Assembly (NCBI GenBank): GCA_963642245.1
Contig: CAVIFY010000003.1
Location: forward strand, 1-64,000
Source: CAG-217 sp963642245
Lineage (GTDB): Bacteria > Bacillota > Clostridia > Oscillospirales > Acutalibacteraceae
Reading direction: 5' to 3'
Length of the DNA stretch: 64,000 nt
The notes beneath the pieces were generated by a model. That model made no database searches and was not told where the DNA came from. It saw only the letters and a list, made by a program, of their open reading frames with translations. The position numbers and the translations under genes are program-made. Positions 57,577 to 64,000 of the stretch are shown in pieces. Each line of letters begins with the position of its first letter. Within the stretch, counting starts at the first letter, position 1.

Positions 57577-58581
57577 ATGGAATACACCAAGCTGGGCAAT
57601 ACGGATATAGAGATCAGCAAGCTGTGCGTGGGCTGTATGAGCTTTGGCAAAGCGGGCACCATGCACGACTGGACCCTGGACCAAGAGGCCACCACCCGGG
57701 TGGTGGGGCACGCTCTGGACCTGGGTATCAACTTTTTTGACACTGCCAACGGCTACTCCGCCGGCACCAGTGAGGAATACCTGGGCCGCGCCCTGGGGCA
57801 GCTGACTGCCCGGGACAAGGTGGTGATCGCCTCTAAGGTCTACTTTAACCCGGGGCGGCTGTCTGCCGCTGCCATTCACCGGGAGATCGACGGCACCCTG
57901 CGGCGGCTGGGCACGGATTATCTGGATCTGTATATCATTCATCGGTTCGACTACGATACCCCCATTGAGGAGACCATGGGCGCCCTGAACGATCTGGTGC
58001 AGCAGGGCAAGGTGCGGGCCATCGGCGCCTCTGCCATGTACGGCTACCAGTTCTACAATATGCAGCTGGCCGCCCGGCAAAACGGCTGGGCACCGTTCCA
58101 GGCTATGGAGAACCACTACAACCTGCTGTACCGGGAGGACGAGCGGGAGCTGATCCCCATTTGCAAGCAGATGGGCGTGTCGCTAATGCCTTACAGTCCC
58201 CTGGCCGCCGGGCACCTGACCCGCCCCACCTGGCAGGCCCACACCCTGCGATCAGAGACCGATCGGGTGGCCCGTGGCAAGTACGACCGCACAGAGCAGC
58301 AGGATATGGCCATTGTGCAGCGGGTGGCGGAGCTGGCCGCACGCTACGGGGTCAAAATGCAGCAGATCGCCCTGGCCTGGCACTGGGCAAAGGGCGTGGC
58401 CGCGCCCATCGTCGGCGCCACCAAGACCGCCTATTTGGACGACGCTGCCGGGGCGCTGGCGGTGCGCCTGACCCGGGAGGACATTGCCTACCTGGAAGAA
58501 TGTTATACACCCCACCCTATTGTGGGCGCCATAGATAAAAACCCGCCCCAGGGCGTCATGCTCCTGGACGAGAAAAAATAA
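57577..58581 (+). CDS. Aldo/keto reductase
   Basis: The 334-residue protein is an AKR barrel with the catalytic tetrad Asp (FFDTANGYSAGTSEE), Tyr (same segment), Lys (VIASKVYFN) and His (LYIIHRFDYDTP), and NADPH-binding residues near the C-terminus (VAAPIVGATK). Members reduce aldehydes or ketones, or act on sugars; substrate unknown. GGGAGG lies before the ATG. It stands alone between the tRNA unit and a convergent terminator. Confidence 0.94.
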   Translation: MEYTKLGNTDIEISKLCVGCMSFGKAGTMHDWTLDQEATTRVVGHALDLGINFFDTANGYSAGTSEEYLGRALGQLTARDKVVIASKVYFNPGRLSAAAIHREIDGTLRRLGTDYLDLYIIHRFDYDTPIEETMGALNDLVQQGKVRAIGASAMYGYQFYNMQLAARQNGWAPFQAMENHYNLLYREDERELIPICKQMGVSLMPYSPLAAGHLTRPTWQAHTLRSETDRVARGKYDRTEQQDMAIVQRVAELAARYGVKMQQIALAWHWAKGVAAPIVGATKTAYLDDAAGALAVRLTREDIAYLEECYTPHPIVGAIDKNPPQGVMLLDEKK

Positions 58582-58594
58582 AAAGGCAAAAAAG

Positions 58595-58626
58595 AACCGG
58601 CAAGGGTGATCCCCTGCCGGTTTTTT
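58595..58626. terminator. Bidirectional terminator between the AKR and GH112 genes
   Basis: AACCGGCAAGGG/CCCCTGCCGGTT stem with T-rich flanks on both sides. Confidence 0.9.
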
Positions 58627-58633
58627 ATGCCTG

Positions 58634-60823
58634 TTAAATCTGATACCACTTAATTTCGTTAGGCTCCAGGTGCAGGTCAAACCCGCTGCCGTCGCCCACA
58701 TACACGGTGGTGTCCTGCGGCGCATAGGTGTTGTTGACCACGCAGTATTTGCCGTTCTTTACATAGGCGTGGACCTCCACATTGTAGTTGGTGGAGAACC
58801 ACTTGTGCAGCTCCGACTCCGCAGAAGCCGCCCACAGCACCGCACGGTACAGCACACGGCTGTTCTTAAAGCTGTAAGGCAGGCCGCTGATATACACGCC
58901 CCGGCCCTTGCCGAATTCCTTAACGGCCATCTGCACCTCGCAGCCGTTGCGCACCGCAAAGGGCAACTCCGTTTCATTCTGGAGCAATACCCGGGTGCCC
59001 TCCAGGGCCACAATGTTCTTTTTGCCCTCGCCAAAGTCCACATCGCCGTCCGCGTCTGCCAGGATAAAGTGGTCCGGGTGGGCGGTGGTGTTGTAGCGGT
59101 CCGTGTTCAGGGCAAAGCCGTTCTCCTCTTCCACGCCCAGAATATCGTCCAGCTGGAAGAACTTGCCCTGCCACTGGTGAGCTGCCGGCTCGCCCACGCC
59201 GATAAAGCCGCCGCCGTTATAGACAAAGGACTTCACCCGGGTGACGATCTCCTCATCACACCAATAGGCGCCGCCGGTCTGGGCGGTATCTGCGTCGCCC
59301 ACATTCAAGATCACATCGAATTGATCCAGGAAGTGGGGGTCGCTCTTAATATCGTCAAAGCTGATGAACGCCACATCAAAGGGCGCGCCGCTCAGGGCCT
59401 CGATCACGCCGAAATAGGAATAATTCTGCCGATAATACAGGCCGTGGTGCACCATATGGTTGCCCCAGGCGCGCATTTTGCCCCAGCAGTTGAGCACCGC
59501 CACTTTCTTTACGCAATAGGGAGTCACGCCCTGGATATTGTCATACAGGGTGCGGAACTCGTCGCACACGGACTCAATGTAATCCACAAAATCCGGGAAC
59601 TGGAGCGCCAGCTTTAAGTAGCCGCCGTAGCCGATCCGCTGAATGGGACTGCGCAGAATAGCACGCCGGGCGGTGACCCAGTTGGTCTTGGCCTCCATGA
59701 TCGGGTCGCCCCCCTCGTGGAACACATCCGGGAAGAAATAAGGCAGGAACCGACCCTCCGTATATTTTACATTCTTAATATCGCTAAACAGCCGCAGGGT
59801 GGCGCCGTTGCCCACGCTGCCCACCACGGCGTCCAGCCCGATGGTGGCGAACTCCTCCATAAACGGCTCCATGCCGATCCAGTGGTCGCCCATAAACATC
59901 ATGGCCTCTTTGCCGTAGCTGTGCACAATGTCTACCATCTCTTTGGCCAGCTTGGCCACCTCCCGGCGCTGGAACGCCTGGAAGTCCTTAAACTCCTTGG
60001 TAGGGATCCGGTAGCTGTTGTTCATATAGCCCTGGTCGATAATGAACTCCGGGCGGAACTTGTAGCCCACCTCCTGCTCAAATTGCTTTAAGATATAGGG
60101 GCTGACGGAGGCGGAATAGCCGAACCAGTCCACCCACTTCTCCCGCGCCATCTCGTCAAACACCAGGGTAAACTGGTGGAAGAAGGTGGTAAAGCGGATC
60201 ACATCCACATAGGGGTGCTCGTCCAGGAACCGGCGCAGCCGCTCCATAGAGTGGGCGTGGGTCTTGGGCTGGCGCACATCAAAGGTGATCTGCGGCTCCG
60301 CGTCTTTCCAGTCGTTGACCACCGCGTTGTACATATTCACCGGGTCCCACATAATGTAGGTCAAAAAGCTGACGGTGTACTGGTGGAAGGGCACGGTGCG
60401 GATCACCACATTGCCGCTCTCCTCATTATAGCGCCAGTCCTCCGTGGGCACCGGCTCCCCGGTGGTGCGGTCCATCACTTCCCACCAGCGGGTAATATCG
60501 TCATAGGTATTCACCTTCAACATCGCCGGGTACAGGTGGTCCATCAGGTGGATCTCCAGCGTGTCTTTCACCGCCGTGTGGAACGGGGTCATAATGTACA
60601 TCTGCTGCACCTCGTCCGGGTTGGCCTTGGCCCAGGCGTTGTCCTTACGGGTGGTGCAGTAGGTGGCGTAGATCTTGGCGCCGGTGTCTTTCAGTTCCTG
60701 GGGGAACTCTGTGCCGTCGCAGTCACGCAGGGCGTCTGCGCCCCAGCGCTCCATAATTTCTTTGGTCTGGGGCACCACATCCAGGTCCGTGGGAATGGTG
60801 ACTCTGCCCTTTCTGTTTGCCAT
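58634..60823 (-). CDS. GH112 beta-galactoside phosphorylase (galacto-/lacto-N-biose type)
   Basis: The 729-residue enzyme matches GH112, which splits Gal-beta-1,3-HexNAc (lacto-N-biose, galacto-N-biose) with phosphate to galactose 1-phosphate; some Clostridial members prefer galactosyl-rhamnose. Typical segments are GRVTIPTDLDVVPQTKEIME at the start, FRPEFIIDQGYMNNSYRIPT, and MFMGDHWIGMEPF with the likely catalytic Asp. The C-terminal half holds a beta-trefoil-like and amidotransferase-like part (VILNVGDADTAQTGGAYWCD). It has no signal peptide, so it works on imported sugar. The beta-helix protein is encoded 11 bases upstream. Confidence 0.93.
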   Translation of the reverse strand: MANRKGRVTIPTDLDVVPQTKEIMERWGADALRDCDGTEFPQELKDTGAKIYATYCTTRKDNAWAKANPDEVQQMYIMTPFHTAVKDTLEIHLMDHLYPAMLKVNTYDDITRWWEVMDRTTGEPVPTEDWRYNEESGNVVIRTVPFHQYTVSFLTYIMWDPVNMYNAVVNDWKDAEPQITFDVRQPKTHAHSMERLRRFLDEHPYVDVIRFTTFFHQFTLVFDEMAREKWVDWFGYSASVSPYILKQFEQEVGYKFRPEFIIDQGYMNNSYRIPTKEFKDFQAFQRREVAKLAKEMVDIVHSYGKEAMMFMGDHWIGMEPFMEEFATIGLDAVVGSVGNGATLRLFSDIKNVKYTEGRFLPYFFPDVFHEGGDPIMEAKTNWVTARRAILRSPIQRIGYGGYLKLALQFPDFVDYIESVCDEFRTLYDNIQGVTPYCVKKVAVLNCWGKMRAWGNHMVHHGLYYRQNYSYFGVIEALSGAPFDVAFISFDDIKSDPHFLDQFDVILNVGDADTAQTGGAYWCDEEIVTRVKSFVYNGGGFIGVGEPAAHQWQGKFFQLDDILGVEEENGFALNTDRYNTTAHPDHFILADADGDVDFGEGKKNIVALEGTRVLLQNETELPFAVRNGCEVQMAVKEFGKGRGVYISGLPYSFKNSRVLYRAVLWAASAESELHKWFSTNYNVEVHAYVKNGKYCVVNNTYAPQDTTVYVGDGSGFDLHLEPNEIKWYQI

Positions 60824-60834
60824 AATTTGTTACC

Positions 60835-62133
60835 TCAATCTTCCTTGCTGTCCGCCGGAACGACGGTGTTGTTCACCAGTTTCATCTTGCCGTGGTTGCG
60901 CTTGCGCTTTAAGGGCACGCCCGGCTCCATATAAAATGTGTTGCCTTCCACCAGGCCGTCCGGGTTGCCGGCAGGCGACAGCACGCCCCCCAGGTCCCGA
61001 TAGCTTACATTGTGGCGGTAGGTGCTGTGCACCGCCTCGCCCAGGCAAAACATCATGGCCCCGCCCTCGTTATAGGCGGAGTAGTTGTATTCATACACGG
61101 TGCCGTCGCCGGAGTCCGCGTCATAGGCCATACCGTCCTGGTTCAGCTTGGTATCTGCCACATCGTTGTACCGCAGCAGGGCGTCCTTGCACTTCCAGGG
61201 CCAAATGGCCGCCGCCACCTTGCCCTGGCGCTTGCCCGGGTACTTGTAATAGCGGTCGTTCATCTCCAAGGCGCAGCTGTCCGCCGTGTTGTGCTCCACC
61301 AGCGGGCGCAGCACATACATGGGGGTAATGGCGTCGCCCCCGGCAGCCACCACATAGTTGCCCCGCAGGGTAACATTTTCGTGGCCGTATTTTAAGAAGG
61401 TCTCCTCTGCCAGCTCCTTGGTGGCAAAGTCCCGGTGCCGGTAGCTGTACCCCACCGCAATGCCCCAGCGGCTCACCTGCTGGACCATACAGTTCTCCAC
61501 CGTTACGCCGTCATACCGGGCCACGCCGGTCTTGGCCTCATCGGCGGGGGTAAAGGCGGTCATATAAATACCGCCGTTGTTCATATGCTTGTTGTACACA
61601 TTGCCCTTCACATCGTGGACAAACAGCCCGGTAAGGGTAATGCTGTGCAGGGTGCCCCGATCCCGAGCCACCACCGCCACGCCGGTGCGGTCCATTTTGT
61701 CCGCGGCGCAGTAGCTTTCCAGGTCGGTAAAGGGGGCGTCATTGGTGATCTCCAGGTCCCGCAGCACAATGTTCTCCACATCATAGAGCAGCACCGCGGA
61801 GGACACATCCCCCCGGCACACATGGCCGCCAAAATCCAGCTGGGTGCCGTAGTCCTGGTACCACACGCCGGTGCCGTCTGCCGCAATGCAGGGCAGGGCG
61901 TCACCCTCACCGTAAGCGCCGATCTCAATAGGCGCACCGGCAATATCGCCGCAGTTTTTCAGGTGCAAGGCCTCACCGGCAAACACGCTGCCCCGCTCCA
62001 GGAACACCTTGTCCCCGGGCTGCAAGGAGAGGGCGCTGACCTGCGCCAGGTGCAAGAACGGCGTCTGCGGGGTCAGGCCGTCAAAATCGGCGCTGCCGTG
62101 GATAGAACTAGCGTAATAAGTCTTGGATGGCAC
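60835..62133 (-). CDS. Right-handed parallel beta-helix protein, possible GH136-like glycosidase
   Basis: The 432-residue protein starts YYASSIHGSADFDGLTPQTP, then LQPGDKVFLERGSVF and a beta-helix (NIVLRDLEITND, HSITLTGLFVHDVKGN, GVTVENCMVQQVSRWGI, DALLRYNDVADTKLNQDGMAYD). Asp333 and Asp340 in DGMAYDAD are seven apart, the spacing of the two catalytic aspartates of GH136 lacto-N-biosidase. Similar text occurs in other beta-helix families, including polysaccharide lyases. There is no signal peptide. A GTG start at 62133 has GGAGG 9 bases upstream and overlaps the preceding helical-protein gene by 26 bases. The GH112 neighbour would consume the product of a lacto-N-biosidase. Confidence 0.72.
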   Translation of the reverse strand: MPSKTYYASSIHGSADFDGLTPQTPFLHLAQVSALSLQPGDKVFLERGSVFAGEALHLKNCGDIAGAPIEIGAYGEGDALPCIAADGTGVWYQDYGTQLDFGGHVCRGDVSSAVLLYDVENIVLRDLEITNDAPFTDLESYCAADKMDRTGVAVVARDRGTLHSITLTGLFVHDVKGNVYNKHMNNGGIYMTAFTPADEAKTGVARYDGVTVENCMVQQVSRWGIAVGYSYRHRDFATKELAEETFLKYGHENVTLRGNYVVAAGGDAITPMYVLRPLVEHNTADSCALEMNDRYYKYPGKRQGKVAAAIWPWKCKDALLRYNDVADTKLNQDGMAYDADSGDGTVYEYNYSAYNEGGAMMFCLGEAVHSTYRHNVSYRDLGGVLSPAGNPDGLVEGNTFYMEPGVPLKRKRNHGKMKLVNNTVVPADSKED

Positions 62134-62542
62134 GGTCGTACTCCTCCTCTCGCATTTTTTTACGAACCACCTGCTTCACCTCGCGAAAGCGGAACTTGTC
62201 CTTCAAATAGCGGGTGAACAGGTCCTTATTGGCCTTGTAATAGGCCTTTTCGTCCCGGGTGGTGATAGGCGCATAGTCATACCGAACTGCCTTGCGCTCC
62301 CCGGCGAATGCCAACCGAAAGCGGGTGCATTCATACTGTAAATACGCCGGCAGCGGATAGGCAGTCAGGCCGTACACCACTTCCCCGGCGGCTAATTTTT
62401 CCGCGCGGCGGGCGTTCTCCCGGCGGCAGCGCTCCTCCGCCGCCTCCAGGCTGTCGTCGTCGATCAGACCCAGCTGCTTTGCAAAAGTCAGGTTGGCGCA
62501 AATGCGCCGCAGCTCCTGCTGGTCCTTTGCATATTTGTTCAT
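62108..62542 (-). CDS. Small helical protein, possible folding partner of the beta-helix enzyme
   Basis: The 144-residue protein is predicted all-helical and highly charged, with LTFAKQLGLIDDDSLEAAEE, VVYGLTAYPLPAYLQYECTR and a lysine-rich C-terminal half. No enzymatic motif is seen. Its end overlaps the start of the beta-helix gene, so the two are translationally coupled. Some GH136 enzymes need a helical partner or N-terminal domain to fold, so a chaperone-like role is a reasonable inference from position only. ATG at 62542 was chosen over an upstream frame extension; its ribosome-binding site is weak (GGGGTAAAAAA). Confidence 0.7.
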   Translation of the reverse strand: MNKYAKDQQELRRICANLTFAKQLGLIDDDSLEAAEERCRRENARRAEKLAAGEVVYGLTAYPLPAYLQYECTRFRLAFAGERKAVRYDYAPITTRDEKAYYKANKDLFTRYLKDKFRFREVKQVVRKKMREEEYDRAIQDLLR

Positions 62543-62728
62543 TTTTTTACCCCATTTGACAGGCCGGTGCAAGCGCCCCGGCACGGTTTTTGTGATCCCT
62601 TATATCATACCGATTTTGGCCCTATATTGCAAGGGAATTTTCAGATTATCGCCCCAATTTCCGCCCCGCTCTTGCCCGGGGGACGGAATTTTGCTATACT
62701 GGGGAGAGAAACAAAATGAGGTGGGTAT

Positions 62729-63349
62729 ATGAAACAGGGCAAATTCATCGTATTTGAGGGGCTGGACGGCAGCGGCAAAACCACCCAGCTGGAGCGGCTG
62801 GGCGCCCGACTGGCAGAGAAGCTGGGCGACAGCGCCGTCTACTGCACCCGGGAGCCGGGCGACAGCGCCCCCGGGCTGCTGTGCCAACAGTTCAGCCAAA
62901 AAAAGCTGGCCTTGGCGCCGGAGACGGTGGCGCTGCTGTATGCCGCCGACCGGGTGGAGCACATTGCAAAGGACCTGCTGCCTCGGCTGGAGTCCGGCCA
63001 AACGGTGCTGTGCGATCGGTACTACTTCTCCAATTTCGCCTACCAGACCCTCACCTCCGACTTGGAGGATCTGCTGCGGTATAACGCCTTTGCCCGGCGC
63101 ACCCTGCGCCCGGACGCGGTGGTGTTCGTAGATGTGGACCCGGAGGAATGCGCCCGCCGGAGAGCACACCGGGGCGGCGCCGCTGAATTCTACGAAAAAA
63201 CGGAGCTGGCCCGCCAGATCCGCACCGGGTATCAGCAGGTGTTTGACCGGTTAAAAACGGAAGAGCATATCCTCACCGTAGACGGCAGCGGCGACCCGGC
63301 GCAGGTGGAAGCCCGCATTTGGTCCGCATTGCAAGGGTATTTTGAATAA
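62729..63349 (+). CDS. tmk: Thymidylate kinase
   Basis: The 206-residue kinase phosphorylates dTMP to dTDP. The P-loop FEGLDGSGKTTQLERLG, the DR[YH] segment LCDRYYFSNFAYQ and the dTMP loop YCTREPGD are all present. GAGGTGG lies before the ATG at 62729 and a TATACT -10 lies near 62693. It stands alone, not with holB as in many Firmicutes. Confidence 0.94.
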   Translation: MKQGKFIVFEGLDGSGKTTQLERLGARLAEKLGDSAVYCTREPGDSAPGLLCQQFSQKKLALAPETVALLYAADRVEHIAKDLLPRLESGQTVLCDRYYFSNFAYQTLTSDLEDLLRYNAFARRTLRPDAVVFVDVDPEECARRRAHRGGAAEFYEKTELARQIRTGYQQVFDRLKTEEHILTVDGSGDPAQVEARIWSALQGYFE

Positions 63350-63373
63350 GGCATTATAGAAAAAGCGGGCGGC

Positions 63374-63632
63374 AATCCTTCCGTCAATGCCTAACGGCAT
63401 TGCCACCACCGCAGGTAGTGGGTTTGCCGTAGGCAAACTCGGAGGGATTATGCGGCGGGAGCAAGCCCCCGCCCTACGGATTTTATCACGGGGTCCCCAA
63501 AAAGGCATAAGCCTTTTTGGGGAGAGGAGACATTACGAAATGCGCGCGGGGTAGATTTTTGTTAAAAAATCCGCCACAAGCAATATGGAGTCAATGCCGA
63601 CGATGTAGGGGCCGATGCCCACATCGGCACGC
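63374..63632. repeat. Repeat cluster including a distinct GGGGTCCCC-type unit
   Basis: A short element with clean inverted ends (AATCCTTCCG at 63374, CGGAGGGATT ending 63449) contains AATGCC..GGCATT and TTTGCC..GGCAAA stems. A reversed GTAGGG hairpin follows (63452-63477). Then comes a perfect hairpin CCCCAAAAAGGC-ataa-GCCTTTTTGGGG (63495-63522) leading into a block GAGAGGAGACATTACGAAAT with CGCGCG, and a forward GTAGGG hairpin (63605-63632, GGCCGAT..ATCGGC). No gene is seen in this 340-base gap. Confidence 0.78.
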
Positions 63633-63651
63633 ATTGATTATACACCCACAT

Positions 63652-63688
63652 AAAAAAGAACACCCACAGCGGGTGCTCTTCTTTTTTT
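63652..63688 (-). terminator. Terminator of the GDPD gene at the right edge
   Basis: AAGA(A)CACCC/GGGTGCTCTT stem with T-rich flanks on both sides. Confidence 0.82.
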
Positions 63689-63692
63689 GCGC

Positions 63693-64000
63693 TTATTTAT
63701 TCTTGCCCCAGCGGGCGATCACATCTTGCAACTTGTCGTACTGCTTGGTGGTGATATTGTCCGGCTTCATCACCAAAATACGCTTCATGGTGTCTCGCCG
63801 ATCCACGGTCCAAACAGAGAGTTTGTACCCGTTCTTGTGCAGAAAGTTGCACAGCCGACCGCCGGCGTACTTATAATTGCAGTTCAGCCCGATGGCGCCA
63901 CTGTCCTCCAGGGTCTTGAGCAGCCGCTGCTGGTAATCCTCGGAAAAGATCTGGAACCGGGAGGGAATATAATTAAGATAATAGGGCAGGTCCCGGCAGG
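63693..64000 (-). CDS. Glycerophosphodiester phosphodiesterase, C-terminal part
   Basis: The frame is open from the right edge to a TAA at 63695-63693, about 102 codons, so the start lies outside the window. The readable part contains FQIFSEDYQQRLLKTLEDSG, GYKLSVWTVDRRDTMKRIL and PDNITTKQYDKLQDVIARWG. The xxxWTVD and DNITT segments are the C-terminal barrel strands of the GDPD family. It differs from the GDPD at 53601-54479. Whether it is membrane-anchored cannot be told. Confidence 0.85.
   Translation of the reverse strand, partial: CRDLPYYLNYIPSRFQIFSEDYQQRLLKTLEDSGAIGLNCNYKYAGGRLCNFLHKNGYKLSVWTVDRRDTMKRILVMKPDNITTKQYDKLQDVIARWGKNK

Noticed and set aside
63517..63876. 119-codon open frame at the right end
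   Set aside because: It runs through repeat DNA and then antisense to the GDPD C-terminal part; no start signal.

Overview
The window looks like a chromosome segment of an obligately anaerobic, GC-rich Clostridia member, most likely a gut Oscillospiraceae/Ruminococcaceae relative. This is an inference from gene content: anaerobic ribonucleotide reductase, a reverse-rubrerythrin/PerR pair, a ferredoxin:thioredoxin-reductase-like protein, Firmicute-type L10 leader and sigma-A promoters, GH112/GH2/GH3 glycan enzymes, and dense gut-Clostridia-type intergenic repeats. No phage, IS transposase, CRISPR array, rRNA or replication origin was seen.

Layout. 1-1.5 kb: nrdD (5' end outside the window) and nrdG. 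1.8-6.2 kb: membrane XRE regulator, rlmA-like methyltransferase and stand-alone AICAR transformylase, divergent from two overlapping ATP-grasp ligases. 6.5-8.2 kb: zinc-ribbon membrane protein and a small XRE regulator, facing away from a shared region with three operator-like sites spaced exactly 30 bp. 8.3-16.4 kb: ybaK, DUF2804, cobO-like, XRE-membrane protein, DUF1846, pyrG, SPFH/NfeD pair. 16.9-22.6 kb: fruR-fruK-fruA-ptsH-ptsI, which carries fructose uptake and the general PTS proteins in one operon. 22.8-27.1 kb: CarD-like regulator and a pst phosphate operon with Pho-box-like repeats and a circularly permuted PstS. 27.2-30.2 kb: P-type ATPase behind a yybP-ykoY (Mn2+) riboswitch. 31-34 kb: two FAD oxidoreductases. 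34-37.8 kb: rpmG-secE-nusG-rplK-rplA-(L10 leader)-rplJ-rplL, not followed by rpoBC. 38.1-45.2 kb: glycan-use region (domain-swapped GH3, two small membrane proteins, GPH symporter, GH2). 45.3-46.0 kb: tRNA-Ala and a NUDIX gene. 46.4-49.4 kb: ART-like protein, metallophosphoesterase, two GtrA proteins. 49.4-57.2 kb: trxA/FTR-like pair, glmS, perR-rubrerythrin, GDPD/nitroreductase, asnB. 57.3-57.5 kb: tRNA-Thr and tRNA-Tyr. 57.6-63.3 kb: aldo/keto reductase, a three-gene operon (helical protein, beta-helix protein, GH112 phosphorylase) and tmk. A GDPD gene is cut by the right edge.

The most distinctive feature is the intergenic DNA. Most gaps hold a mosaic of short structured repeats: elements bounded by AATCCCTCC/GGAGGGATT-type inverted ends, and a separate family of GTAGGG-headed hairpins whose stem sequence varies while pairing is kept. 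Other leads are the 58.6-62.5 kb operon (possible two-component lacto-N-biosidase plus phosphorylase), the phased operator region, the riboswitch-controlled ATPase, the permuted PstS, the tandem ATP-grasp pair, and two promoters that run straight into intrinsic terminators.
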